This document shows, in pieces, positions 24,274 to 32,600 of a DNA stretch of 47,859 bases. The stretch lies in assembly GCA_002347185.1 (NCBI GenBank), contig DDXK01000090.1, positions 1-47,859 of the forward strand. Reading direction: 5' to 3'. This DNA comes from Desulfobulbaceae bacterium UBA2262. GTDB lineage: Bacteria > Desulfobacterota > Desulfobulbia > Desulfobulbales > Desulfurivibrionaceae. Each line of letters opens with the position of its first letter. The first letter of the stretch is position 1. A model generated the notes under the pieces. It did not search any database. It had not been told where the DNA came from and saw only the letters and a list, made by a program, of their open reading frames with translations. Both the position numbers and the translations under genes were made by a program.

Positions 24274-25647
24274 ATGGAAAAAAAACTTCCCGTCACCATC
24301 CTGGTCGTCGACGACGACAACACCCATCGTATCATGCTCAAATCCATGCTCAAAGAATGGGGCTGGCAGGTGGCCGAGGCAGATGACGGCTCCACGGCGG
24401 TGGCCGCCGTGCAGGCGCAACCCTATGACGCCATTCTCATGGATGTCCGCATGGCGAGAATGGATGGCATGGAGGCCCTGAAACGGATCCATGCCCACAA
24501 CCCGGCCATCCCGGTGATCATCATGACCGCCTACTCCTCGGTGGACGCGGCGGTGGAGGCGATCAAAATCGGCGCCCACGACTACCTGACCAAGCCGCTG
24601 GACTTCGAACGGCTGAAACTCACCATGGGCCACGCCCTGGAACACCGGCAGGTTGAGGAACACAAAGCACGACCCGGCGGAGGCCTCGAAAAGAGCATCG
24701 ACGCCAGCGGCATCATCGGCGACTCGCCACCGATGCGAGAACTGATGGAGCTGATCGCCTATGTGGCGCCCACCGAGGCAACGGTGCTCATCTCCGGAGA
24801 ATCGGGGACCGGCAAGGAGCTGATCGCCGCGGCCCTGCACCACAACAGCACCCGGAAAAACGGCCCCTTTGTCAAAGTCAACTGCGCGGCGCTGGTGGAA
24901 AACCTCCTCGAATCGGAGCTCTTCGGCCATGAGAAAGGCGCTTTCACGGGGGCGGACCGCCGCCGGGAAGGAAAATTTGTCCAGGCCAGCGGCGGCACCC
25001 TCTTTCTCGACGAAATCGGGGAAACCTCTCCGGCCATGCAGGCCAAACTCCTGCGGGTTCTCCAGGAACATGAACTGCAACGGGTGGGAGGCCAGGAAAC
25101 GATCAGCGTCGATGTGAGGCTCCTGGCCGCCAGCAATCGCGACCTCGATGCCGAAGTCAAAAACGGTAATTTCCGGGAAGACCTCTACTACCGCCTCAAC
25201 GTGGTGAGCCTCCATGTCCCGGCCCTCAGGGAGCGACGTGAAGACATCCCGGCTCTGGGGGAATATTTTCTCCGGAAGTTCGCGGAAAAAAACAAACGCC
25301 AGGCTGCCGGCATCACCCCCCGCTGCATGGACCTGCTCATCCACTACCCGTGGCCCGGCAATGTCCGGGAGTTGGAAAATGCCGTGGAAAGAGGGGTGAT
25401 CCTGATGCGCGGCGAGTATCTCGACGAAGAGAGCCTGCCCATTTCCGTAAGGCGCTGGGCCGCGCAGGGAGAAACGGCCGAAGGGCAAAAGGAACACGCG
25501 CCCCCAGCCTCCCTGGAAGAGGCGGAACGAATGGTGATTGCAAGGACGCTCACCGAGGCGGGAGGGAACAAGAGCGAGGCAGCCCGCCGCCTGAACATCA
25601 CCAGAAAAACCCTGCTCAGCAAGATGCAGAAGTACGGCCTTGCCTGA
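24274..25647 (+). CDS. NtrC-family sigma54-dependent response regulator
   Basis: A 457-residue three-domain regulator. The receiver (residues 1-125) has the acidic pair D13-D14 and phospho-acceptor D57 (I-L-M-D-V-R-M). The AAA+ domain (about 150-385) has Walker A G-E-S-G-T-G-K-E, the sigma54-contact loop G-A-F-T-G-A, Walker B L-F-L-D-E-I-G and W-P-G-N-V-R-E-L. The C-terminal Fis-type helix-turn-helix ends N-K-S-E-A-A-R-R-L-N-I-T-R-K-T-L-L-S-K-M. It resembles ZraR/AtoC regulators. No histidine kinase is adjacent, so it is an orphan. The ribosome site is weak. Confidence 0.94.
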   Translation: MEKKLPVTILVVDDDNTHRIMLKSMLKEWGWQVAEADDGSTAVAAVQAQPYDAILMDVRMARMDGMEALKRIHAHNPAIPVIIMTAYSSVDAAVEAIKIGAHDYLTKPLDFERLKLTMGHALEHRQVEEHKARPGGGLEKSIDASGIIGDSPPMRELMELIAYVAPTEATVLISGESGTGKELIAAALHHNSTRKNGPFVKVNCAALVENLLESELFGHEKGAFTGADRRREGKFVQASGGTLFLDEIGETSPAMQAKLLRVLQEHELQRVGGQETISVDVRLLAASNRDLDAEVKNGNFREDLYYRLNVVSLHVPALRERREDIPALGEYFLRKFAEKNKRQAAGITPRCMDLLIHYPWPGNVRELENAVERGVILMRGEYLDEESLPISVRRWAAQGETAEGQKEHAPPASLEEAERMVIARTLTEAGGNKSEAARRLNITRKTLLSKMQKYGLA

Positions 25648-25653
25648 AAAACC

Positions 25654-26655
25654 TTACAGATACCACCCCTGGAAAATCTCGTCCGCCAACGGCTCGGCGG
25701 TCAAACGCTGCTCGCCGGCTTCCGAGCTGAGCTTTACCGTGGCCGCCGGCGACCCCTCCTTGACCTTTTTCCCGTAGCGCACCACCAGAGCGGCCGCCGC
25801 GGCCAGATCCTCCGGATGCTCGCTGTAGCGCAGCAGGGCAAGTGGTCCGGGCCGCTCCTCCATGCCGAGGAGATAGCCCCGCCCCTCATGCAGGGCGGCG
25901 ATCCGCTCGTTTTCGGCCTGATCGCGCCCCAGGCTCAGCCAACCGCCATGGGGAAGCTGAAAATGCCGACCGAAGAGGAGAAGAAGCATGTCGCTGACGT
26001 TCACCGGCCATTTTCTGCCGTAATACCAGGCAATGCGCCCGGCCTGCGCCTGCTCGGTGAGCACGCAGCCGCCGGCGGGCATGGGATATTCGCTGATGCC
26101 GAAGCTTTTGGCCAGCGCCATCTGGGGCTGCCGGCCCCGCCCCCGGAAGGCGAGGAGCCGCTCTCGGTCGACCAGGCCGGCGAGCTCGACCGGGGTCGGC
26201 TCCTGGGTCTTGGCGCAAAGGGGACGCACCAGCAGATCCTCGCAGCCACTCTCCCTGGCGATGAGACGCAGGGTGTCCTGGCGCTGACTCATGGGCCGCT
26301 GCCCCAGCACCTCGCCGCTGATGAGGAAGGAGGCTTTGCACTTATCCATCAGCTCCCGCGCCGCCCTCAGAAGAAGAATCTTGCAGTCGATGCAGGGATT
26401 GAAATTTTTTCCGTACCCGTGGGGCGGATCCGCGAGCATGGCAAGATAGGGTGCGCTCACGTCATGGAGCATCAGGTCGATATCGTAGGTTTTCTTCACC
26501 CACGCCACATATTCGGCTTCCCGGGCGAGAAGGTCGTAGCCGAAAAAGGGGGTGACGAACTTGACCGCCTTGACGCGGATCCCCTGCGCCGCAACCACCC
26601 TGCAGGCAAGGATGCTGTCGAGTCCTCCGGAAAAAAGGGCGAGCGCTACAGTCAT
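25654..26655 (-). CDS. PP-loop ATPase with NFACT-R-like C-terminus (MnmA/ThiI-like)
   Basis: A 333-residue protein. The N-terminus has the PP-loop F-S-G-G-L-D-S, so it should bind ATP and adenylate a substrate. P-C-I-D-C-K near residue 90 and an isolated Cys in A-G-G-C-V-L near residue 200 fit a thiouridine-type sulfur transfer. The C-terminal third (about 225-333) has V-N-V-S-D-M-L-L-L, H-F-Q-L-P and E-R-I-A-A-L, resembling the NFACT-R family, which binds RNA. Homologues are often annotated as tRNA methyltransferase or thiolase-like. A tRNA-modifying role is inferred. The start is 3 bases after the recN stop, so it is in the recN operon. Confidence 0.82.
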   Translation of the reverse strand: MTVALALFSGGLDSILACRVVAAQGIRVKAVKFVTPFFGYDLLAREAEYVAWVKKTYDIDLMLHDVSAPYLAMLADPPHGYGKNFNPCIDCKILLLRAARELMDKCKASFLISGEVLGQRPMSQRQDTLRLIARESGCEDLLVRPLCAKTQEPTPVELAGLVDRERLLAFRGRGRQPQMALAKSFGISEYPMPAGGCVLTEQAQAGRIAWYYGRKWPVNVSDMLLLLFGRHFQLPHGGWLSLGRDQAENERIAALHEGRGYLLGMEERPGPLALLRYSEHPEDLAAAAALVVRYGKKVKEGSPAATVKLSSEAGEQRLTAEPLADEIFQGWYL

Positions 26656-26658
26656 GCC

Positions 26659-28329
26659 CTAGCCCCTCCGTTCCATGAGCTTGCGCACATAGGCCAGGGT
26701 CTGCTCGCTGACCGAATCTCCGTCGAGCATCCTGGCGAGCTCCTTCTCCCTCTCCTCCACGGGCAGGGGGATGATGGAGGTCCTGGTCCGCTCCTCGCTC
26801 ACGGTTTTCCTGACCAGGAAATGGTCATCGGCGCGAGCGGCGATCTGAGGCAGATGGGTGATGCAGAAAACCTGGTGGTGCGCGGCGAGCTCCCTGATCT
26901 TTCTGGCCACCGCCTCGGCAGCCTTGCCGGAAATACCGGCATCGATCTCGTCGAAGATCACGGTTTCCACCTGATCCTGCTGCGCGAGCAGAGTTTTCAG
27001 GGCCAGCATCAGGCGGGAAAGCTCGCCGCCGGAAGCGACCCGGGCCAGGGGCTTGGCGGCCTCGCCCGGATTGGCGGAAAAGATGAATTCCACCTTGTCC
27101 ATGCCGAGCCTGCCCACGATCTCGGCGCCCTCCCCCTCCTGTTCCTTGAAGGATATCTCAAAAAACGCCTGCTCAAAACAGAGGGAGGCAAGGGACTCGC
27201 GAATCCTGCCGGCGAGCAGCGCGGCCGCCGCCCGCCTTTCCTCGGAGAGGAGAACGGCCTCCCGTACCAGAAGCTGCTCGCTTGCCCGCACCTCCTTTTC
27301 CAGCTCCGTCAGCCGCTCATCCATGGCCTCCAACTCGGCCAGCTCGCCAAGGGCCTCCTGGCCGAAGGCGATGACCGCAGCCAGGTCGCCGCCATACTTT
27401 CTCTTCAGACGCTGGAGCAGATCGATGCGGGCCGTGACCGCATCGAGACGAGTCGGGTCGGAAGCGACCCTTTCCACATAGTTCCTGATCGTTACCGCAT
27501 GATCTTCCAGAAGGAAACAGCTGCCCGCCACCTCCTCGGCAAGCTGAGCCAGGCTCGGATCAAAGGCGGCCATCTGTTCAAGATACTTGCGGAGGAGGGC
27601 GAAATTTTTCCCTGCCGCCTCGGCGAGCAGATGATAACTTTTCTGCCCCAGACTGATGAGCTCGTCCGAGGCCCGCAGCCGGTCGCGCTCCAGGAGGAGC
27701 GCCTCATCCTCGCCCGGAACGAGTCCGGCCTCTTCGATCTCCCGCGCCTGGAACTGCAAAAAGTCCCGGCGCTGCTCCTTGTCCCGCTCCCTGGCCAGCA
27801 GCTCCAGATAGTCCGCCCGAGTCCGCTGCCAGCGCTCGTACAGGGCAGCAACCGCCTCCCGCCTGGACCAGAGTCCGCCCACCGCGTCGATGAAATCGAG
27901 ATGGCTGCGGGCGTGGAGCAATTGCTGATGGTCGTGCTGACTGGCCACGCTCAGCAGCTGCTCCATCACCTCGCCGACCACCTTTGCCGTGGCCAGGGAA
28001 CCGTTCATGAAATACCTGCTGGTGCCCTTGTCGGAGATGACCCGCTTGACGATCAGCCCCTCTGCGGAGTCGATCCCCAGCTCCGCGAGCCGGTTCCGGA
28101 CAAGCTGCTGCTTCGGGACGAGCTCAAAAAGAGCCTCCACCGTGGCCTGCTCCGCGCCGCTCCTGATCCAGGAGGAAGCGGCCTTGCCACCGCCGAGGAG
28201 ATGGATGGCCTGGAGAATGATCGATTTTCCGGCCCCTGTTTCGCCGGTAAGAACGGTGAGCCCTTCCCGGAAAGAAACATGCAGCTTCTCGATGAGGGCG
28301 AGGTTTGTGATCAACAATTCCTTGAGCAT
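26659..28329 (-). CDS. recN: DNA repair protein RecN
   Basis: A 556-residue SMC-like ATPase of double-strand-break repair. The start at 28329 (M-L-K-E-L-L-I-T-N-L-A-L-I-E) is the canonical RecN opening. Walker A is G-E-T-G-A-G-K-S; a long coiled coil fills residues about 150-370; the ABC signature is V-A-S-G-G-E-L-S-R and Walker B is T-V-I-F-D-E-I-D-A-G-I-S-G. H-Q-V-F-C-I-T-H-L-P-Q-I-A-A is the H-loop. Length is typical (about 550). The upstream space carries a 10-bp direct repeat; whether it is an SOS box cannot be told. It is in one operon with the PP-loop gene. Confidence 0.96.
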   Translation of the reverse strand: MLKELLITNLALIEKLHVSFREGLTVLTGETGAGKSIILQAIHLLGGGKAASSWIRSGAEQATVEALFELVPKQQLVRNRLAELGIDSAEGLIVKRVISDKGTSRYFMNGSLATAKVVGEVMEQLLSVASQHDHQQLLHARSHLDFIDAVGGLWSRREAVAALYERWQRTRADYLELLARERDKEQRRDFLQFQAREIEEAGLVPGEDEALLLERDRLRASDELISLGQKSYHLLAEAAGKNFALLRKYLEQMAAFDPSLAQLAEEVAGSCFLLEDHAVTIRNYVERVASDPTRLDAVTARIDLLQRLKRKYGGDLAAVIAFGQEALGELAELEAMDERLTELEKEVRASEQLLVREAVLLSEERRAAAALLAGRIRESLASLCFEQAFFEISFKEQEGEGAEIVGRLGMDKVEFIFSANPGEAAKPLARVASGGELSRLMLALKTLLAQQDQVETVIFDEIDAGISGKAAEAVARKIRELAAHHQVFCITHLPQIAARADDHFLVRKTVSEERTRTSIIPLPVEEREKELARMLDGDSVSEQTLAYVRKLMERRG

Positions 28330-28410
28330 GGGACTCTCTATGCAGCATTGGCGGATGCCCACAAGGGGCAGCCCGGCAGGGACGCCTGGAGCGTTTTCAA
28401 CATATTTCTG

Positions 28411-28436
28411 GCAATTATAACCGAGCGCAATTATAA
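28411..28436. promoter_or_regulatory. Direct repeat in the recN/M48 divergent space
   Basis: Two copies of GCAATTATAA at 28411-28420 and 28427-28436, 16 bp start to start. Each contains ATTATAA, so they may be overlapping -10 boxes for both directions or paired operator half-sites. No clear -35 partner is present. Confidence 0.4.
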
Positions 28437-28506
28437 TTTCATGGAATCATCTCCCCCGGCAACCCACTGACCAACCCTGCCAGCGGCCACTCTTCCCCTA
28501 CGCGCC

Positions 28507-29940
28507 ATGAAAAGCATCAGGACACCTTACCAGCGCCTCTGCGCCGGTCTCACGCTGTGCGCCTTCTTCCTTTGCGGGGTGCTCCAGCCCCTGCTCATCT
28601 TCCCCGCCAGCGCCCGGGCCTTTACCGTGGGCGAGGAACGGGAGGTGGGCGAAAAGCTTCTTTCCATCGTGCGGAAGGAGTTCAACCTCATCGACGACCC
28701 GGACATCACCGAGTACATAACCCTTCTCGGCCGGCAAACCCTGCAACTGGCTGGCGCGCAGTATTTCGATTATCATTTTTTTGTCATCGATAACAAGGAA
28801 TTCAACGCCTTTGCCGCCCCCTCCGGCCTGATCTTCTTTCACTCGGGGCTCGTTGACCTCTGCGCCAGCGAGGGTGAGCTGGTCAGCGTCCTCGCCCATG
28901 AAATCGGCCATGCCGCCAGCAGGCATATCGCAGACAGAATCAGCAAGTCAGGCAAGGTCAACGCCGGCACCACGGCCCTGATGCTGGCCGGGCTCCTCAT
29001 CGGTGGCGGGGCCCTTTCGCAGGCGCTGATCACCGGCTCCATGGCCGGCGGCGCCATGGCCAACCTCAAATTCAGCCGGGAAGACGAGGAAGAGGCCGAC
29101 CGGCTCGCCTACAAGTGGATGACGGCCCAGGAACGCGATCCGCAAGAAATGGTCAACATGCTCAAAAAAATGCGCCGGGTCAGCCGCTACCACCGCAACC
29201 AAGTGCCCACCTACCTTCTCACCCATCCGGAACCGGAAAACCGCATCGGCTACATCGAAGACAAGATTCTTCAGGATCCGCCGGCAAATTACGATACCCA
29301 GGAGGAGTTTGCCTTCACTCGCTTCAAATACCGGGTGCAGACCCTCTCCAGGCAGACGCAGTCGATCCTGCCCATCCTGAAAAAGAAGGCGGCGGAGCCG
29401 GACACCCTGCGGGAGAACCCGATGCTCTTTTACGGCCTCGCCCTCGCCCATCTGCAAAACCTCGATTACGCGAAGGCCGAGGAGAATCTGCGCAAGGTCA
29501 TCGCCCGCTATCCGGAAAAGCAGATCCTGAAAACCGATCTCGGCCGCATCAAACTTGAGGCCGGAGAAACAGAAACGGCGCTGGCGCTCTTTCAGCAGGT
29601 GAACAAGGCCGCCCCCTACAGCATCTACAACTCCTTCTATCTGGCCAAGGCCCTCCAGCAGGCGGGGCAACAGGCTCAGGCCGTGCTGATCTACGAAGGG
29701 CTGCTCGAACAGCTCCCCACCTACCCCAAGCTTTACTACGAAATCGGCAGGCTGCGGGCGGCGCTCGGCAACCAGGCCCTGGGTCATTACAACCTGGGCG
29801 TCTATCATTTCTACCAGGGCTCCGCCGCCACTGCCCGCTTCCACCTGGAACAGGCTGCCAGGGAGCTCTCCCCGGCCGACCCCCTCCTGGCCAAGATCAT
29901 GGCCATGCAGAAAAAAATGGAACGGCTGGAAAAGCTGTAG
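28507..29940 (+). CDS. M48 family metalloprotease with TPR repeats (BepA-like)
   Basis: A 477-residue exported protease. An N-terminal signal sequence ends A-R-A (about residue 38). The zinc motif is H131-E-I-G-H135 in V-L-A-H-E-I-G-H-A-A-S-R-H, with the downstream third ligand Glu in S-R-E-D-E-E-E-A-D-R-L-A. Residues about 300-460 contain TPR-like helices (Y-G-L-A-L-A-H-L-Q-N-L-D-Y-A-K-A-E-E-N-L). The order protease-TPR is that of BepA/YfgC, which degrades stalled outer-membrane proteins such as LptD in the periplasm. The ATG has no strong ribosome site. It diverges from recN. Confidence 0.92.
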   Translation: MKSIRTPYQRLCAGLTLCAFFLCGVLQPLLIFPASARAFTVGEEREVGEKLLSIVRKEFNLIDDPDITEYITLLGRQTLQLAGAQYFDYHFFVIDNKEFNAFAAPSGLIFFHSGLVDLCASEGELVSVLAHEIGHAASRHIADRISKSGKVNAGTTALMLAGLLIGGGALSQALITGSMAGGAMANLKFSREDEEEADRLAYKWMTAQERDPQEMVNMLKKMRRVSRYHRNQVPTYLLTHPEPENRIGYIEDKILQDPPANYDTQEEFAFTRFKYRVQTLSRQTQSILPILKKKAAEPDTLRENPMLFYGLALAHLQNLDYAKAEENLRKVIARYPEKQILKTDLGRIKLEAGETETALALFQQVNKAAPYSIYNSFYLAKALQQAGQQAQAVLIYEGLLEQLPTYPKLYYEIGRLRAALGNQALGHYNLGVYHFYQGSAATARFHLEQAARELSPADPLLAKIMAMQKKMERLEKL

Positions 29941-29970
29941 CCCCGCCCCAAAGGGATCACTCCCCCGCCG

Positions 29971-31536
29971 TCACTTGCGGCTGCGCAGTTTACGAATGGC
30001 CATCACCGCGAAATCCCGAAAAAGGCGGGTTGCCTTGATTCTGCTCGAATCGAGTTTGGGCCGTCCCACCTTGCGGTCGAGATAGATCAGGCCGATGGGC
30101 TTGTTGTCGAGACAGATGGGAAAGAGATAGACCGTCCTGTCCTTGACAAAATGCTTGAGGTTTTCGGGAAAGGCATTGGGGGTATTGGCGGGGATGGCCA
30201 TATCCTTGCACGCGGCAAGCGACTTGGGAATCACCAGATCGGCAAGGGCCAGGTCATGCTCGAACTTGCCGATTACGGAAGGATCGATGTCGCCGAGCCC
30301 GAATCGGCCGATCAGTATCCTGCTGGTCGGCTGGATGCTGATAATCGCGAGAAGGACCCGATCGAAGCCGATTCCCCGGTAGAGGGCCTCCAGGAGGTTG
30401 ATGTAAAAATCGTTGAGGTTGAAAGGCCCCATCAGGGTTTCGGTGATGTCGTGGATAAAGTCGTTGACAGACTTGTCCTGGCTGATGGGCAGGGCCTCAA
30501 GCTCCACAACGCCCTCTTCTTCAAGGGCCCTCCTGGTGCCGATGGAGCCCTCTTCCCGCGCCTCCGCCGCCTCGGCCTTTTTCTTCTTCCTTTTCGCGGC
30601 CTTTTCCGGATCCTTGAGGTCCTCCTCAATTCCCCGCAGCCGACTGCGGATCTTCAATTTTGACAGCCCGTAACGGATCGAATCGGAGATGTCTTCCGAG
30701 GCCTCGACGCTCTTGTTGATCATGTCCACGGCCTCTTCCTTGTTCACGGAAAGAAGCTCGCCGTATTGACCGATGAGCGGGTCGAGATCCTTTTCCGCGC
30801 AGATATGATCGACAAGGCGGTTGGAAAAGCTCGAGATGCTCTTGAGATAGCCCATGGTGTCGTAGCCGCCTTTCGGCTCCGGGGGGTTGGGCTCCATGGC
30901 GGCGATCACTTTTTCGGAAAGATTCCAGAAGGCGGCCACCTCGGCCCCTATCATATCAAAGGTCAGATCTTCGAGCACCTGCCGGCAGGCTGACTCCTCG
31001 GAGAGGCCGGCAGCGGCCTTCTGCTCTATCTCCCTGTATTTTTCCGGAAGATAGAGGCAGACAATGATCTTGCCGAGGTTGTGCAGCAGTGCGCAGATGA
31101 AGGCCTCCTCGGGAACGACCTTGAGATTCTTCTCAACGGCCAGATCGCGGGCCTGCAGAGCGCTCAGAAAGGAACGGGTGAGGATCTTGCTGATCCCCTC
31201 CTTCTCGACGCCGGTTTTGATAAAATCCTCGAAGAGGGCGATGGCGGTGGCGAGATCGCGCACCGCATCAAAGCCCAGGATCGTCACCGCCTTGGAAATG
31301 GAATTGACCGGACGCCCCAGCGAATAATAGGCGGAGTTAACCACCTGCAGCACCTTGTTGGTCAGGGAATAATCCTTGAGGATGACCTTGGAGAGCTCAT
31401 AGGCAGCGCTCCGGCTGCTGTGGGTCAGGGAAATCAGTTCCTGCACGTTATGGGACATGGCCGGCAATTCGCCCATGTTCATTTTCGCGAAGATCTCAGC
31501 AAGCTTTCCACTTGGCGCCGGGGCGGATTCAGTCAT
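29971..31536 (-). CDS. HDOD protein with C-terminal sensor region
   Basis: A 521-residue signalling protein. The ATG at 31536 is preferred because GCAGGTAGAT stands before it; an upstream TTG start is possible. Residues about 25-230 are an HDOD domain (L-K-D-Y-S-L-T-N-K-V-L-Q-V-V-N-S-A-Y-Y, I-L-G-F-D-A-V-R-D-L-A and A-L-L-H-N-L-G-K, with HN in place of HD). A Lys/Glu-rich charged hinge at about 310-345 leads to a GAF-like region of about 150 residues (Y-R-G-I-G-F-D-R-V-L-L-A, V-Y-L-F-P-I, I-G-L-I-Y-L-D). It probably senses a small molecule through the C-terminal part. It diverges from the FHA/kinase cassette. Confidence 0.85.
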   Translation of the reverse strand: MTESAPAPSGKLAEIFAKMNMGELPAMSHNVQELISLTHSSRSAAYELSKVILKDYSLTNKVLQVVNSAYYSLGRPVNSISKAVTILGFDAVRDLATAIALFEDFIKTGVEKEGISKILTRSFLSALQARDLAVEKNLKVVPEEAFICALLHNLGKIIVCLYLPEKYREIEQKAAAGLSEESACRQVLEDLTFDMIGAEVAAFWNLSEKVIAAMEPNPPEPKGGYDTMGYLKSISSFSNRLVDHICAEKDLDPLIGQYGELLSVNKEEAVDMINKSVEASEDISDSIRYGLSKLKIRSRLRGIEEDLKDPEKAAKRKKKKAEAAEAREEGSIGTRRALEEEGVVELEALPISQDKSVNDFIHDITETLMGPFNLNDFYINLLEALYRGIGFDRVLLAIISIQPTSRILIGRFGLGDIDPSVIGKFEHDLALADLVIPKSLAACKDMAIPANTPNAFPENLKHFVKDRTVYLFPICLDNKPIGLIYLDRKVGRPKLDSSRIKATRLFRDFAVMAIRKLRSRK

Positions 31537-31607
31537 ATCTACCTGCAAAATCGTTTTTTTCAGCAAAGATCACGAGTGAGGGCCTTTCGCGGGGAGCAGA
31601 GAATTTA

Positions 31608-31636
31608 ATTATACAAAATTTCAGAAAAAAATCGAA
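31608..31636 (-). promoter_or_regulatory. Promoter of the HDOD/GAF-like gene
   Basis: On the minus strand TTCGAT (31631-31636), a 17-bp spacer and a perfect TATAAT (31608-31613) preceded by TG (extended -10). About 70 bp upstream of the start. The 297-bp divergent space is strikingly AT-rich compared with its surroundings. Confidence 0.6.
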
Positions 31637-31682
31637 ATGTAGAGGGTTTTTTTCTTACACTGCTAAATGATATATGATAACC

Positions 31683-31697
31683 TTGCTTAACAAGCAA
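31683..31697. promoter_or_regulatory. Inverted repeat in the HDOD/FHA divergent space
   Basis: TTGCTT-AAC-AAGCAA is a perfect 6-bp-arm inverted repeat in the AT-rich space between two divergent genes, about 75 bp upstream of the HDOD promoter. A regulator site is possible; none is known. Confidence 0.35.
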
Positions 31698-31833
31698 TCT
31701 ATTTCTCTGCAACAGTTTGAAATAGCGAAACAAATAGCAATTACCGCTTGCGCGGCCAGAGACCACGCCCAGCCGGCCCGTCAGAATGGCACAATGGGCG
31801 GAGTTACCACCAATAGAGATTTCGGGAAAGACA

Positions 31834-32589
31834 ATGACACAAAACGGAACGATCAATCTCGAAGACTACACGAAATCCGACTGGACAATCATGCTGAACG
31901 ACCGGGTCATCACCAGGTTCACCATCCATGAAGGAGGGAAGCTGATCATCGGCCGCAGCCCGGACGCAGATGTGGTCATTGACAATACAGCCGTTTCCAG
32001 ACACCACTCCTCGCTGGAACTCCGCGACGGGCGCCACTATATCGCCGACCTGAACAGCACCAACGGCACCACGGTCAATGGCAAGAAGATCACCTCCAAG
32101 GTCCCTGTCAGCGAAAAGGATGTCATCTACATCGGCAAGTTCTGCCTCACGCAATCCGAAGCGGCGGAGAAAGGCCACTCCTCATCCTACGCCACCTCCA
32201 TGGACCTGGACGAGGAAACCGTCTTTGTCAGCTCGCCCAGACAGCGCGCCACCGCAGCCCAGACCATGGACGCCACGCCGCCAGGCAACAAAGACGGAGA
32301 AGAGGCAACCCTCCTGGTCATAGAGGGGGAGGCAACCCCAAAATCCCTCTCCCTGAGCGGAAAGAGCAGCATCAAAATAGGCAAGGATCCCTCCTGCGAC
32401 CTGGTGGTCGGTGGCTGGTTCGTCGGCAAGACCCAATGCTATCTGGTGAGAAAAAAAGACAAATACTATCTGGTTCCCCAGCGTTCCTGGGCAAGCACCA
32501 AGCTCAATGACGTGAGCATCAGCGAAGAGCGTCTCCTCCGCAAGGGCGATATCGTGCAAATCAAGAAAACCAAAATCCGTTTCAATTAG
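31834..32589 (+). CDS. FHA-domain protein, one canonical plus one degenerate FHA
   Basis: A 251-residue protein. Residues about 28-100 are a complete FHA domain (I-I-G-R-S-P-D-A-D, A-V-S-R-H-H-S-S, L-N-S-T-N-G-T-T-V-N-G). Residues about 170-251 repeat the fold (S-I-K-I-G-K-D-P-S-C-D-L-V-V-G-G) but lack the phosphothreonine Arg and the SxxH, so the second copy is probably a pairing module. The linker has T-T-rich, Asp/Glu-rich sequence that could be phosphorylated. GGGAAAG stands before the ATG. It lies 11 bases ahead of a Ser/Thr kinase, so it is likely the kinase's substrate or scaffold. Confidence 0.88.
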   Translation: MTQNGTINLEDYTKSDWTIMLNDRVITRFTIHEGGKLIIGRSPDADVVIDNTAVSRHHSSLELRDGRHYIADLNSTNGTTVNGKKITSKVPVSEKDVIYIGKFCLTQSEAAEKGHSSSYATSMDLDEETVFVSSPRQRATAAQTMDATPPGNKDGEEATLLVIEGEATPKSLSLSGKSSIKIGKDPSCDLVVGGWFVGKTQCYLVRKKDKYYLVPQRSWASTKLNDVSISEERLLRKGDIVQIKKTKIRFN

Positions 32590-32600
32590 TTTTTTCTTGG

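Noticed and set aside
25816..28470. 884-codon plus-strand open frame
   Set aside because: It is antisense to recN and the PP-loop gene; long shadow frames are common in GC-rich DNA and it has no domain.
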